Under the pieces are notes generated by a model. It worked only from the letters and a program-made list of their open reading frames with translations. It was not told the origin of the DNA and did not search any database. From NCBI GenBank assembly GCA_021776055.1, contig JAJFGP010000048.1:1-48821 (forward strand): a DNA stretch of 48,821 bases. The letters are read 5' to 3'. Below, in pieces: positions 23,867-31,992 of the stretch (position 1 is its first letter; each line of letters starts with the position of its first letter). This DNA comes from Kiloniellaceae bacterium (GTDB lineage: Bacteria; Pseudomonadota; Alphaproteobacteria; Kiloniellales; J153). A program made the position numbers and the translations under genes.

Positions 23867-24457
23867 CTAACCTGCGTCCGGTACATCTCTACCCTGCAGC
23901 AAATCGGCGAAACAACGGCGCACGACCGGGCTATCCTTGTCGCTGATCTTGGTCGCAGCGGATAGATCGGCCGTGGCGGTGCCCTCTTTTACGTCGCCAT
24001 CCCTGACCTCGTAAGTCAGCACACGGAAAACGCTGTCGCCAACGCTCGGATAGAAAAACACATTCAACATGCATGAGCCGCCGTTATAGGCCCAAATTTT
24101 CGCCGGTGGTTCCTCGAGTTGCCGCATCGGGTCGCCGAGAAGCGCCTTTGTGGCATCGAAGTCTAGGCCAACGAGGAGTTCCGGATGAAACTCACGGCGC
24201 GCAACGATCGTGACATCCGATGGCTTGCGCCGAGGAACAGGCGGCTCGGCGGCTGCCCCAGCTACTGTCGCCGCGGTTTGCCCCCCTTCCGGCAAATCCA
24301 CCTGCACCGCGGAATCCGTCAAGGCATCAGGCAATGAATCGCCGGTTGTCCCAGGCGATAAAACGCCGAGATCCAAAGATTTTAACGCGGAATCCAGTGA
24401 GGTACAGGCGGCTAGAAGGGTCGTCGCCAGCACCACACTGCCTAAGCGGCGAATCAT
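23867..24457 (-). CDS. Predicted lipoprotein, first gene of the two-component operon
   Basis: A 196-residue protein with a lipobox ending at C18 (ATTLLAAC). A low-complexity linker follows, rich in Ala, Gly, Thr and Pro (to about residue 80). A small globular domain has LVGLDFDATKALLGDPMRQLEEPPAKIWAYNGGSCMLNVFFY, resembling the BamE/SmpA-like fold pattern in which a G-x-P turn precedes a strand with a W. It has three Cys: C18 of the lipobox, one in GGSCMLN and one in VRRCFADLL, so the last two may pair. It ends 3 bp before the response regulator start, so it is part of the same transcript and may be a periplasmic accessory to the kinase. Family not recognised with certainty. Confidence 0.75.
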   Translation of the reverse strand: MIRRLGSVVLATTLLAACTSLDSALKSLDLGVLSPGTTGDSLPDALTDSAVQVDLPEGGQTAATVAGAAAEPPVPRRKPSDVTIVARREFHPELLVGLDFDATKALLGDPMRQLEEPPAKIWAYNGGSCMLNVFFYPSVGDSVFRVLTYEVRDGDVKEGTATADLSAATKISDKDSPVVRRCFADLLQGRDVPDAG

Positions 24458-24638
24458 CGCACCAATCCTGACTTCCGCTCCAGCGGGCCCGTACTAATGG
24501 CCGATTGGCATAGTCGGCCCAGACCTCTTGAGGAAATCTTAACAAATCCCGCCCGAGTTCCCGAATCATTTCGGCTCGGCCGTGCAAATTCTCCCTAAGT
24601 GTACATCATATGGTGGACTTGTCGCATCCGATCTACAC

Positions 24639-24689
24639 CTAGAGCATAGCCCGGCCAGATTGAATCGCCTGCGCCGGGCTATGCTCTAA
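24639..24689 (+). repeat. Dispersed repeat, copy C, full palindrome; also potA-like 3' end hairpin
   Basis: Left arm TAGAGCATAGCCCGGC (24640-24655) and right arm GCCGGGCTATGCTCTA (24673-24688) are exact 16-bp complements around a 17-base loop. The first 29 bases match copies A and B (23 of 29 to B). The right arm overlaps the stop codon of the ATP-binding protein gene (24686-24688), so the element may also act as its 3' hairpin. Confidence 0.7.
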
Positions 24690-25786
24690 GTTGTCAAAAC
24701 GAGAACATCGCCCGGATCCCAGGAACACCAGACATCCTCGCCGACCGCAATCGACTGAAACGCCGATCGGGCATCGTTCTGCAGATTGGCGCTTAGAACC
24801 TGACCGCTCTCCAAAGCCACGAAGACGTGGCTGGTATCGCCGTAATAGGCGATTTGATTGACCTTACCCCGCAAAGCGATTCGGTCTGCTTCCGGTTCAC
24901 GGCGCAGGCGGACTTTTTCCGGGCGCACCGCGATTCCAACGTTTGCCGCCTCGGGTGGGACGGGCCCATTGTCGTCAGCCGGCAGCCAAAGCTGCCCCAG
25001 CCCTGCAACTTCGACCCCAATTTTTCCGTTCTCCCGGCCGGCGATACGGCCCTCGAACAGGTTCATTTTGCCGATGAAGTCGGCGACGAAGCGGCAGTTC
25101 GGGAATTCGTAAAGTTCCGAGGGGCGTGCGATTTGGCGGATCTTACCCCCCTCCATCACCGCGATCCGGTCGGCCATCGACAGCGCTTCGTTTTGATCAT
25201 GGGTGACAATAATGAAGGTAATACCGACGCTGTTCTGCAATCGCACCAGTTCGAGTTGCATAGCCTCGCGCAACTTGGCATCCAGGGCTGACAACGGCTC
25301 ATCCAGCAAAAGCACCTGGGGCCGCTTGACCAGCGCCCGCGCCAAGGCGACCCGCTGGCGCTGCCCGCCCGACAACTGATCCGGCTTACGGTCCGCGAAA
25401 TCGATGAGCTGGGTCATCTCCAGCGCCTCGCGGACCCGCGAGTCGATCTCCGAGGACGGCGTCCTGACCACACGCAAACCGTATGCGACATTCTCGAATA
25501 CGGTCATGTGCGGGAAGACGGCGTAGGATTGGAAGACCATGTTAACCGGCCGGCGGTTCGGCGCCACGTCGGTCATATCCTTGCCGCCGATTGAAATCGT
25601 GCCTTCACCCGGCGACTCGAAGCCGGCGAGCATGCGCAAGAGGGTCGTCTTCCCGCAGCCGGATGGACCGAGCAGAGCGAAAAACTCGTTGGGCCGAATG
25701 TCCAGCGTCACGTCGTCTACGGCGACGACAGCCCCGAACCGTTTGGTCACATCCTGAATCGAAATGATGGGGGCAGCTTGCTCCAT
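24686..25786 (-). CDS. potA: Spermidine/putrescine-type ABC transporter ATP-binding protein
   Basis: A 366-residue ATPase with Walker A GPSGCGKT (40-47), Q-loop Q86, signature LSGGQ (138-142) and Walker B LLLDEPLSALD (159-169). It has an MSP-type C-terminal TOBE domain (GIAVRPEKVRLRR and the NQIAYYGDTSHVFVALESGQ strand block). It energises import through the two permeases encoded upstream. The start has a strong GGAGGAGG site. Order on the minus strand is binding protein, permease, permease, ATPase, the standard Pot layout with the ATPase last. Substrate assigned from the whole operon. Confidence 0.88.
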   Translation of the reverse strand: MEQAAPIISIQDVTKRFGAVVAVDDVTLDIRPNEFFALLGPSGCGKTTLLRMLAGFESPGEGTISIGGKDMTDVAPNRRPVNMVFQSYAVFPHMTVFENVAYGLRVVRTPSSEIDSRVREALEMTQLIDFADRKPDQLSGGQRQRVALARALVKRPQVLLLDEPLSALDAKLREAMQLELVRLQNSVGITFIIVTHDQNEALSMADRIAVMEGGKIRQIARPSELYEFPNCRFVADFIGKMNLFEGRIAGRENGKIGVEVAGLGQLWLPADDNGPVPPEAANVGIAVRPEKVRLRREPEADRIALRGKVNQIAYYGDTSHVFVALESGQVLSANLQNDARSAFQSIAVGEDVWCSWDPGDVLVLTT

Positions 25787-25790
25787 GCCC

Positions 25791-26702
25791 TTATCCTCCT
25801 CCGGGATTGTCTGGGCGCGTCGGCACCTGTAGGCGCGTGGCGGCTACGGTGGCAATGACGGTAATGATGATAAGCACGGTCGACGCCGCGTTGACCTCGG
25901 GCGTAACACTGAAGCGGACCATCGAGAATATCTTGACCGGCAAGGTGATGGTATCGGGGCCGGACGTAAAGAAGGTGATGACAAAATCATCGAGCGACAG
26001 GGTAAAGGCAATCAGCGCGCCCGCGACAACACCCGGCCGCAAATACGGCAAAACAACGTGCCGCAGAGTCTGCCACTCGCTGGCCCCCAGGTCCTTGGAC
26101 GCGTCCTCAAACTCGCGGTTGAATCCGATCAACCGGCCGCGAACGATCACGGCGACAAAGGGGAACGAAAAAGCGATGTGCGAGATCGTGATGTTGGAGA
26201 GATTAAGTGGCCACGGCAGCCCCGTGGGCCAACCGACACGAGCAAAAAACGCCATCATGGCCACCCCCATGCAAATCTCCGGGATGACGATCGGCAGGGC
26301 GGTGAACCCCTCATAAACCGCCTTACCAGGAAACCGGAACCGCCAAAGAAGAAGGGCCGCCAAGACACCGAGGATGGTACTTACGACCGTGCTGACGACA
26401 GCGATCGTCAAGCTGTTGACGAAGGCGTCGAACAAGCTCTGATTGTTCCAAGCCTTCACATAGTAATCGAAGGTGAACCCGCGCCAGACGATGTTACGGC
26501 GGCTATCGTTGAAGCTAAACGCCACAAGGGTCGCGATCGGTGCGTAGAGAAGCAAAAAGGTGGTCCCAACGATGAGCTGCAGCCACCATCTGCGGCAATA
26601 CTCCAGCGGGCCTATCGGCACACGCCGCCGGTCGACGCGCCCAGCCCTGCCTGTCGGCAGGCGCCGCTCCCCCCCCGCCGGATGGGCCTGAAGATTCGCC
26701 AC
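25791..26702 (-). CDS. potC: Spermidine/putrescine-type ABC transporter permease (PotC-like)
   Basis: The GTG at 26702 lies one base after the stop of the preceding permease and gives 303 residues; a longer frame from 26843 overlaps that gene and is rejected. About six membrane helices are visible. The cytoplasmic coupling EAA-type loop reads EFEDASKDLGASEWQTLRHVVLPYLRPGVVAGALIAFTLSLDDFVITFF, characteristic of PotC/PotI. The N-terminal 35 residues are basic and cytoplasmic. It pairs with the PotB-like permease as the membrane channel of the importer. Confidence 0.87.
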   Translation of the reverse strand: MANLQAHPAGGERRLPTGRAGRVDRRRVPIGPLEYCRRWWLQLIVGTTFLLLYAPIATLVAFSFNDSRRNIVWRGFTFDYYVKAWNNQSLFDAFVNSLTIAVVSTVVSTILGVLAALLLWRFRFPGKAVYEGFTALPIVIPEICMGVAMMAFFARVGWPTGLPWPLNLSNITISHIAFSFPFVAVIVRGRLIGFNREFEDASKDLGASEWQTLRHVVLPYLRPGVVAGALIAFTLSLDDFVITFFTSGPDTITLPVKIFSMVRFSVTPEVNAASTVLIIITVIATVAATRLQVPTRPDNPGGG

Positions 26703-26703
26703 G

Positions 26704-27621
26704 TCAGACCTCCAGCGCTTTGCCGCGGCCAACAAGGACCGCGCGCAGCGCCAGGGCGCCAAAGGTGGCGTACATGAGAAGGAACGACAAAGCGCCGCCG
26801 AAAGGCCAATCGTTCGCGGACTTGAATTGCCGCTCAATAACATTGCCGATCAACTGGCTATCGGTACCGCCGAGAAGCTCGGGAATGAAAAACGCGCCCA
26901 GCGCCGGGATGAAGACGATGATGATACCCGACAACGCCCCATGCCAGGTCAGCGGAAATACGACGGAGGTAAAGGTGCGCCAATGTCCGGCGCCTAGATC
27001 GAAGCTGGCCTCCATGTACGATCGGTCCAGTTTCTCGATGTTGGCGTAAAGCGGCAGAATCATAAACGGCAGAAAGGCATAGACGATACCCATGCTCACG
27101 GCATAGTTGTTGTAGAGCATATTGAGCGGCACAAAGCGTTCGCCCAACAGGTGGTATTCACCCAATCCGGCGGTCGCCAGAACCCAATCCCCCTTCTCCC
27201 ACAGCCATTCGAGCGTGAAGTTAGCAAAGCCGCGGGTGCGGAAGACGGCGATGAGAGCGTAAGTGCGGATCAGGATGTTGATCCAGAAAGGCAAAATCAC
27301 CGCCAGCATCAGCCAGATTTTCCACCGCTCGGGCGCGAAAGCGATGGCAAAAGCAACCGGGTATCCGACCACAAGACAAATCAGGGTCGCCGCCCCGGCC
27401 ATCCAAATGGATTTCCAGAAGATCTGCAGATAGAGCGGTTGCAGGGCCCGGGCGTAGTTGTCCAGCGTTCCGGTAATGGCAATGTCGATAAGTCCGCGCT
27501 TCTCGCCGAACGAGATGAACCAGACGATGCCCAGCGGAATCACGAAAAACAGGGCGAGCCACAGGGTCGGCGGGATGCCGAGTACCCAGAATACGACCCG
27601 ATTTTGGCGCCAACTTTCCAT
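26704..27621 (-). CDS. potB: Spermidine/putrescine-type ABC transporter permease (PotB-like)
   Basis: A 305-residue membrane protein with six helices, of which the first follows RQNRVVFWVLGIPP. The EAA-like loop is LDRSYMEASFDLGAGHWRTFTSVVFPLTWHGALSGIIIVFIPALGAFFIPELLGG, typical of PotB/PotH. A GTG at 27624 could add one residue. It is followed after one base by the PotC-like gene, and separated from the binding-protein gene by 110 bp that contain a stem-loop, which probably sets lower expression of the membrane part. Confidence 0.87.
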   Translation of the reverse strand: MESWRQNRVVFWVLGIPPTLWLALFFVIPLGIVWFISFGEKRGLIDIAITGTLDNYARALQPLYLQIFWKSIWMAGAATLICLVVGYPVAFAIAFAPERWKIWLMLAVILPFWINILIRTYALIAVFRTRGFANFTLEWLWEKGDWVLATAGLGEYHLLGERFVPLNMLYNNYAVSMGIVYAFLPFMILPLYANIEKLDRSYMEASFDLGAGHWRTFTSVVFPLTWHGALSGIIIVFIPALGAFFIPELLGGTDSQLIGNVIERQFKSANDWPFGGALSFLLMYATFGALALRAVLVGRGKALEV

Positions 27622-27684
27622 CACGCCGCGCGTTGCGGTGCCGAGAGATTTGCTGCTTGCCGAAGATCAGCCACGGCGGGATCA

Positions 27685-27716
27685 GCCCGGGTCAGGACAA
27701 ACGGCCTAACCCGGGC
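27685..27716. terminator. Stem-loop between binding-protein and permease genes
   Basis: GCCCGGGT (27685-27692) and ACCCGGGC (27709-27716) are exact complements; inside them AGG pairs with CCT after one mismatch, leaving an 8-base loop. It lies in the 110-bp gap of an otherwise tightly packed operon. Such hairpins usually stabilise the upstream mRNA and reduce read-through, giving more binding protein than permease. Confidence 0.55.
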
Positions 27717-27731
27717 CCATGCAATCCCGCC

Positions 27732-28808
27732 TCAGGCCGCCTGTATTCGTGTCCAGGCCGCATCGTAAAGCTGAATCGCCTCTTCGCCGCGATATAGAGG
27801 CGGCTCGCTGCGCTGGATGATCTCATCCGACGGGAACACCGCCGGATTGTTGACATACTCCGGCGGCATCAATTTTTTCGCCGCCTCGTTCGGGGTCGCG
27901 TATTGGATAAAGTCGGCAATGGCCGCGCCGACTTCGGCGTCCAGAATGAAGTTGATGAACTTGTGGGCGTTGTCCGGATGCGGCGCTCCGTTTGGAATGG
28001 CCAAGCAATCCTGCCACAGCTCGCCGCCTTCCTTCGGCACGACGTACGAGAGATCATCGTCCTCGGCCATGACCTGCAGAATGTCGCCGTTCCACTCCAT
28101 GGTCAGGTCGACCTCGCCGGAGAGCAGCAGGTCCTGGCCGTTATCGTCAGCAAATACCTTGATATGCGGCTTTTGTTTGATGAGCAGGGCCTCGGCCTTT
28201 TTGATTTCCTCCGGATTCCGCGAGTTGAACGAGTGCCCGAGATATTTCAGCGTCGTGCCGATGACCGCCTGAGCATCGCCGAGCAAGGCGATGCGGCCCG
28301 AATATTGGTCCGAATCAAGCAGCGCCTTCCAGCTATCCGGCACGCCTTTGACCTTTGACTTGCGGTAACCGATGCCGATGGTGCCCCACATGTAGGGCAT
28401 GGAGTGCTGGCGGCCCGGATCGAACGCCGCATCCCGGAACGCTTTCGAGACGTTCTTGAAATTCGGGATCTTGGAATGATCGAGAGGCAGCAGCATCTCG
28501 GCGCTGATCATACGCTCGACATAGTCGTTGGTCGGCACGATGACGTCATAGCCCGGATTGCCTTCCTTCAACTTGGCGAACAGCTCGTCGTTGTCGGCGA
28601 AAAGGTCCATGGAGACCTCTATACCCGAGGCACCTTTAAAATCGTCCAGGGTCGTTTCACCGATGTACGTATCCCAGTTATAGAAGCTCAGTTTTGGCTC
28701 CTCGGCGGACCAGGACATTTTCGGTTGGAAGGTCAGTCCGGCAGCGACCGCGCCGGTACCGGCAAGGAAAGAGCGGCGGGAAAATCCCGTACGGCGACGT
28801 TGCGTCAT
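27732..28808 (-). CDS. potD: Polyamine-type ABC transporter substrate-binding protein (Tat substrate)
   Basis: A 358-residue periplasmic binding protein. The N-terminus MTQRRRTGFSRRSFLAGTGAVAAG carries a twin-arginine signal (SRRSFLAG), so it is exported folded. The mature part has the PotD/PotF opening LSFYNWDTYIGETTLDDFKGASGIEVSMDLF, then NPGYDVIVPTNDYVERMI and LTMEWNGDILQVMAEDD, which supply the polyamine-site aromatic and acidic residues. The closing TPNEAAKKLMP is also typical. Ligand may be putrescine, spermidine or a related amine. AGGAGG lies upstream of the ATG. It is the first gene of the operon. Confidence 0.88.
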   Translation of the reverse strand: MTQRRRTGFSRRSFLAGTGAVAAGLTFQPKMSWSAEEPKLSFYNWDTYIGETTLDDFKGASGIEVSMDLFADNDELFAKLKEGNPGYDVIVPTNDYVERMISAEMLLPLDHSKIPNFKNVSKAFRDAAFDPGRQHSMPYMWGTIGIGYRKSKVKGVPDSWKALLDSDQYSGRIALLGDAQAVIGTTLKYLGHSFNSRNPEEIKKAEALLIKQKPHIKVFADDNGQDLLLSGEVDLTMEWNGDILQVMAEDDDLSYVVPKEGGELWQDCLAIPNGAPHPDNAHKFINFILDAEVGAAIADFIQYATPNEAAKKLMPPEYVNNPAVFPSDEIIQRSEPPLYRGEEAIQLYDAAWTRIQAA

Positions 28809-28996
28809 TTTTTTAGCCTCCTCTGTTCGTGGCGGGCCCCGGCTGCGGCGGTATCACCCCGTGCCGGTTCGGCTCCGCTTATCTAACGGCCCTGCATCTC
28901 GCGGATGCCTCCGAGCCCCCGGAAACCAAGCGATTGGATCAATACACTAGGGGAATTCAAGCTCGCCCACCATCGGATTGTCAACGCGGGACCGAT

Positions 28997-29758
28997 CTAT
29001 GCAAGCGATGCGAGCTGCGGAATGATGTCCATGGCGGAAACAACTGAATCGGCCAGCCGGACCTGAAATTTTTCGGTCGCCATGCCATGGACCTCTTGCC
29101 GGTCTTTCTGTCCATGCCCCGTCAGGACATGAAGGCCGCCCGCCAGGCCCGCCGCGCCTCCGGCCGCCAGGTCCGAGGCACGGTCGCCGACGATCCAGGA
29201 CCGCGTTAAGTCCAGACCCAGTCGCACACCCGCCCGCAGAATCATGCCGGGGCGTGGCTTGCGGCAGGGGTGCGCCGGATGCGCGTACGGCGGAATTCCC
29301 TCAGCGTGGAACGGGCAGGCCACAACCATATCCAGGTGCGCGCCCCGCGCCGCTAAATCGGCGGCGATGCGCGCCTCGGTCTCCGCGAATTCCGCCCAAC
29401 CGTACTGCCCGCGCCCGATTCCCGACTGGTTCGTTACGGTAACGACCGGGACGCCTATCCGATTCACCGCGGCAATGACCTCGGCCGCGCCGGGCACTAG
29501 CCGGACGTCGTCGGGACGATGCAAATAACCGACGTCCTCCACGATCACGCCATCACGGTCGAGAAAGAGAGCCGGACGCGATCCCCCGAGATCAGCACCC
29601 GCACCGCCTGCAACTGGCTGGCACCAGATGCCGTCTTTCTCCAAGTAACTGGACACGCTAGCAAAACCTTCCCGCGCGATGCTGGGGCTGTCACCAGCAA
29701 CTGATAGCACGTCCCAGTGCGTGAGCCATTCATTCTCGTGGTTGCCCAGCGGCAGCAT
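28997..29758 (-). CDS. GmhB-like HAD-IIIA phosphatase (heptose 1,7-bisphosphate 7-phosphatase type)
   Basis: A HAD-IIIA phosphatase. The nucleophile motif is FLDRDGVIVEDVGYLHRPDDVRLVPGA (D67, D69 counting from ATG 29758). TVTNQSGIGRG is motif 2, CRKPRPGMI is motif 3 with the lysine, and IVGDRASDLAAG is motif 4. A Cys/His set CPFHAEGIPPYAHPAHPCRKP fits the zinc loop of GmhB, which removes the 7-phosphate from heptose bisphosphate for LPS core synthesis. The gene opens the LPS cluster. About 60 residues precede the first motif, which normally starts at the N-terminus; this segment (WLTHWDVLSVAG to EKDGIWCQP) is unrecognised. The open frame reaches 29992, overlapping the divergent ligase-like gene, but that upstream part looks non-coding. 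Confidence 0.78.
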   Translation of the reverse strand: MLPLGNHENEWLTHWDVLSVAGDSPSIAREGFASVSSYLEKDGIWCQPVAGGAGADLGGSRPALFLDRDGVIVEDVGYLHRPDDVRLVPGAAEVIAAVNRIGVPVVTVTNQSGIGRGQYGWAEFAETEARIAADLAARGAHLDMVVACPFHAEGIPPYAHPAHPCRKPRPGMILRAGVRLGLDLTRSWIVGDRASDLAAGGAAGLAGGLHVLTGHGQKDRQEVHGMATEKFQVRLADSVVSAMDIIPQLASLA

Positions 29759-29826
29759 TTCGGTTCTATTCCCGCTGGCGTCCCTTTCCTGGTGACGCTC
29801 CCACCGGCCGCATAGAAACTCGCTGA

Positions 29827-31041
29827 ATGCCTGACGCACAATCCCAAACAACGGCTGTTCTTTCCACCTTTGCCCTTGCCTTGCCCCTCGTCTCGATGTT
29901 CGCACCGGCCGGGACCGTGCTCCTGTTGGTGCTTGCGGCGGTGTTGGCGGGGCTATCCTGCTGGCGGTCCGGTCAGCGCTTCGCATGGCCAAACTTTGGG
30001 TTAGTCTCGGTACTGGCGGTCCTATTGGTGTGGAGCGCCGTTACCGCGATTTGGGCGTTCAATCCGCCTGGATCGTTGTTCCTATCAATACGCCTTGTTG
30101 CGTTATTCGCCGCTGGCTTTCTGCTCTATGCGTGTGCCGCAACCCTCACCGACGTCCAGCGAAACGCGGTCGGGCGTTGGCTGACCATCGGGTTTCTCCT
30201 CGGCCTCGTGATCTTGGCGGAAGAGATTGTGTTCGGGTACCCCCTGATGGCTCTACTCAAGGGGCCGGGAGCTGTGTCGATATCCGCGACCTTAAATCGC
30301 GGGGCGACAGCGTTGGCGATGCTATCGTGGCCCGTGGCGGCATACCTGTGGCAACGGCTGCCACGCCGACAGACCATAGCCTTATTGGTCCTTACCGGGG
30401 GCATCATCGGCGCATCGGAAAGCCAAGCCGCCGGCCTCGCCATGGTCGCCGGCGCCATAACTGTCTTGATCGCCCTGGCCCACCGCCAAGCAGGGCGCGC
30501 CCTGCTCATGGTCACATCGGCGGCGTTGTTCGCCGGTGCCCCATTCGTGGCGGGATGGTTTTACGAGCTCGGATGGCAGCATGCCGCCTGGCTGCCCGAT
30601 ACCGCCCGGCAACGCGTGGACATATGGTATACTGCGGCCGATCTGATCGCCCAGAAGCCGCTGTTCGGCTGGGGGTTCGACGCCTCCCGTGCCGTCTCGC
30701 AGGGGTATACCCACGTAGAGAGCGGTGTTGGCCTCATACCCCTTCACCCGCACAACGCGCCTCTCCAGGTGATTCTGGAACTTGGCGCGGTTGGCGGCGT
30801 GATCGCCGTCGCCCTTCTGTGGATCCTAGCAGCCCGGCTGGACCGTTTTCCGGCGCCATCCCGACTATTCGGTCAAGCCAGCTTCGCGGCAACCTTGGCG
30901 GTTGCCTGTACAGCCTATGGCATATGGCAGAATCAATGGCTCGCAACGATATTCTCGACCGCGCTATTGATCTACGCCACGCGCTCAACCGCCGCGGTTG
31001 AAATGCCGCAACAGGATGGCCACCACGGCCACGGCAGCTAG
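29827..31041 (+). CDS. O-antigen ligase / Wzy-type polysaccharide membrane protein
   Basis: A 404-residue protein with about eleven hydrophobic segments. The long C-terminal periplasmic loop carries the Wzy_C/WaaL features: RVDIWYTAADLIAQKPLFGWGFDASRAV and LIPLHPHNAPLQVILELGAVGGV, with the conserved His pair and following helix. Such enzymes join O-antigen to lipid A-core or polymerise repeat units at the outer face of the inner membrane. Which of the two cannot be decided. It is divergent from gmhB and its 3' end overlaps the convergent WecA-like gene by 57 bp. Confidence 0.85.
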   Translation: MPDAQSQTTAVLSTFALALPLVSMFAPAGTVLLLVLAAVLAGLSCWRSGQRFAWPNFGLVSVLAVLLVWSAVTAIWAFNPPGSLFLSIRLVALFAAGFLLYACAATLTDVQRNAVGRWLTIGFLLGLVILAEEIVFGYPLMALLKGPGAVSISATLNRGATALAMLSWPVAAYLWQRLPRRQTIALLVLTGGIIGASESQAAGLAMVAGAITVLIALAHRQAGRALLMVTSAALFAGAPFVAGWFYELGWQHAAWLPDTARQRVDIWYTAADLIAQKPLFGWGFDASRAVSQGYTHVESGVGLIPLHPHNAPLQVILELGAVGGVIAVALLWILAARLDRFPAPSRLFGQASFAATLAVACTAYGIWQNQWLATIFSTALLIYATRSTAAVEMPQQDGHHGHGS

Positions 31042-31992
31042 CGCCGCCGGCCACGAAAACCCGGCTGTCGCGGCGACTGCCAGGCCCATGAGAACCCCGT
31101 TGCATACCAGGACTTTGGTCGCCACTTGCGCGTGCGAAGCACCGCCCTGCACGGCCCGTTGATAGAAGTGCCCGCGATGCGCCCGCCACACGGTCTCGCC
31201 GCGGACAAGTCGGCGCCCGAGTGTGATCGTCGCGTCGGCCAGGTAGTAGAGCGGAAGAAGGACGGCCGCCAGCCATTGCCCCTGAGCCGCGGTGATCAGC
31301 AGCAACCAGCCAAGCAGAAATCCAAGCGGGACACTGCCGACGTCACCGAGAAAAATCTTGGCCGGCTGCCAATTCCAGCCGAGAAACCCAAGCGCCGCCG
31401 CCGCGAGCAGGGCCGGTAGCGCCACATGCGGCGCCGCTAAGCCAGCCAACCAAGCAACCAGCGCCAGGCCACCGCCGAGCGATACCGTCTCGACTCCACT
31501 GATGCCGTCGATTCCGTCCATGAAATTGAAAAGATTGATGAACCACAGCCACAGAAAAGCGGTCGCCAGTCGATCGAGAAGCGGCGGCAGGACCCCCTGA
31601 AACACCAAACCGACCCCTTGAAAGGTAGACAGAGCAAGAGCCACCGCAATGGCTTGCACGGCCAATCGCATCACCACCGGAGTCCCACCTTTGACATCGT
31701 CGAGCCACGAGATGACGGCGAGCAAAACCAGCCCGCCCATCACCGCGGGGAAAGCGGGTGGTGCGCTGCCCAGCCAAGAGATTGCCAATGCCCACGCACC
31801 GCACACCACCATAAGAAGTGCTAGGCCACCACCACGGGGCGTTGGCGCCGTGTGGCTACTCCGCTCATTGGGCCGATCAAGAATGGACTGACGGATAAGC
31901 AGCCACCGAACACCCGCAGTCGCCAGCCAAGCAACGACAACGGTTCCGACAAACCCGACCGCGAGAAGGGCGAACGCCGGCATCGCACTCAT
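30985..31992 (-). CDS. WecA/MraY-like undecaprenyl-phosphate sugar-phosphate transferase
   Basis: A 335-residue membrane enzyme with about ten helices. Diagnostic cytoplasmic-loop motifs are RPNERSSHTAPTPRGGGLA, then WLDDVKGGT and NLFNFMDGIDGISGVE. WQPAKIFLGDVGSVPLGFLLG follows, and the later loop has the basic AHRGHFYQRAVQGG. The family moves a sugar-1-phosphate from a nucleotide sugar to undecaprenyl phosphate, starting O-antigen or related glycan assembly. It overlaps the upstream glycosyltransferase by 4 bp (ATGA at 31989-31992), a likely two-gene transcript. Sugar unknown. Confidence 0.87.
   Translation of the reverse strand: MSAMPAFALLAVGFVGTVVVAWLATAGVRWLLIRQSILDRPNERSSHTAPTPRGGGLALLMVVCGAWALAISWLGSAPPAFPAVMGGLVLLAVISWLDDVKGGTPVVMRLAVQAIAVALALSTFQGVGLVFQGVLPPLLDRLATAFLWLWFINLFNFMDGIDGISGVETVSLGGGLALVAWLAGLAAPHVALPALLAAAALGFLGWNWQPAKIFLGDVGSVPLGFLLGWLLLITAAQGQWLAAVLLPLYYLADATITLGRRLVRGETVWRAHRGHFYQRAVQGGASHAQVATKVLVCNGVLMGLAVAATAGFSWPAALAAVAVVAILLRHFNRGG

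Noticed and set aside
28905-28935. GG-N10-GC match on the minus strand upstream of the binding-protein gene
   Set aside because: Spacing fits sigma-54, but both elements are poor (no TGGCA, no TTGC), unlike the site at 14461.
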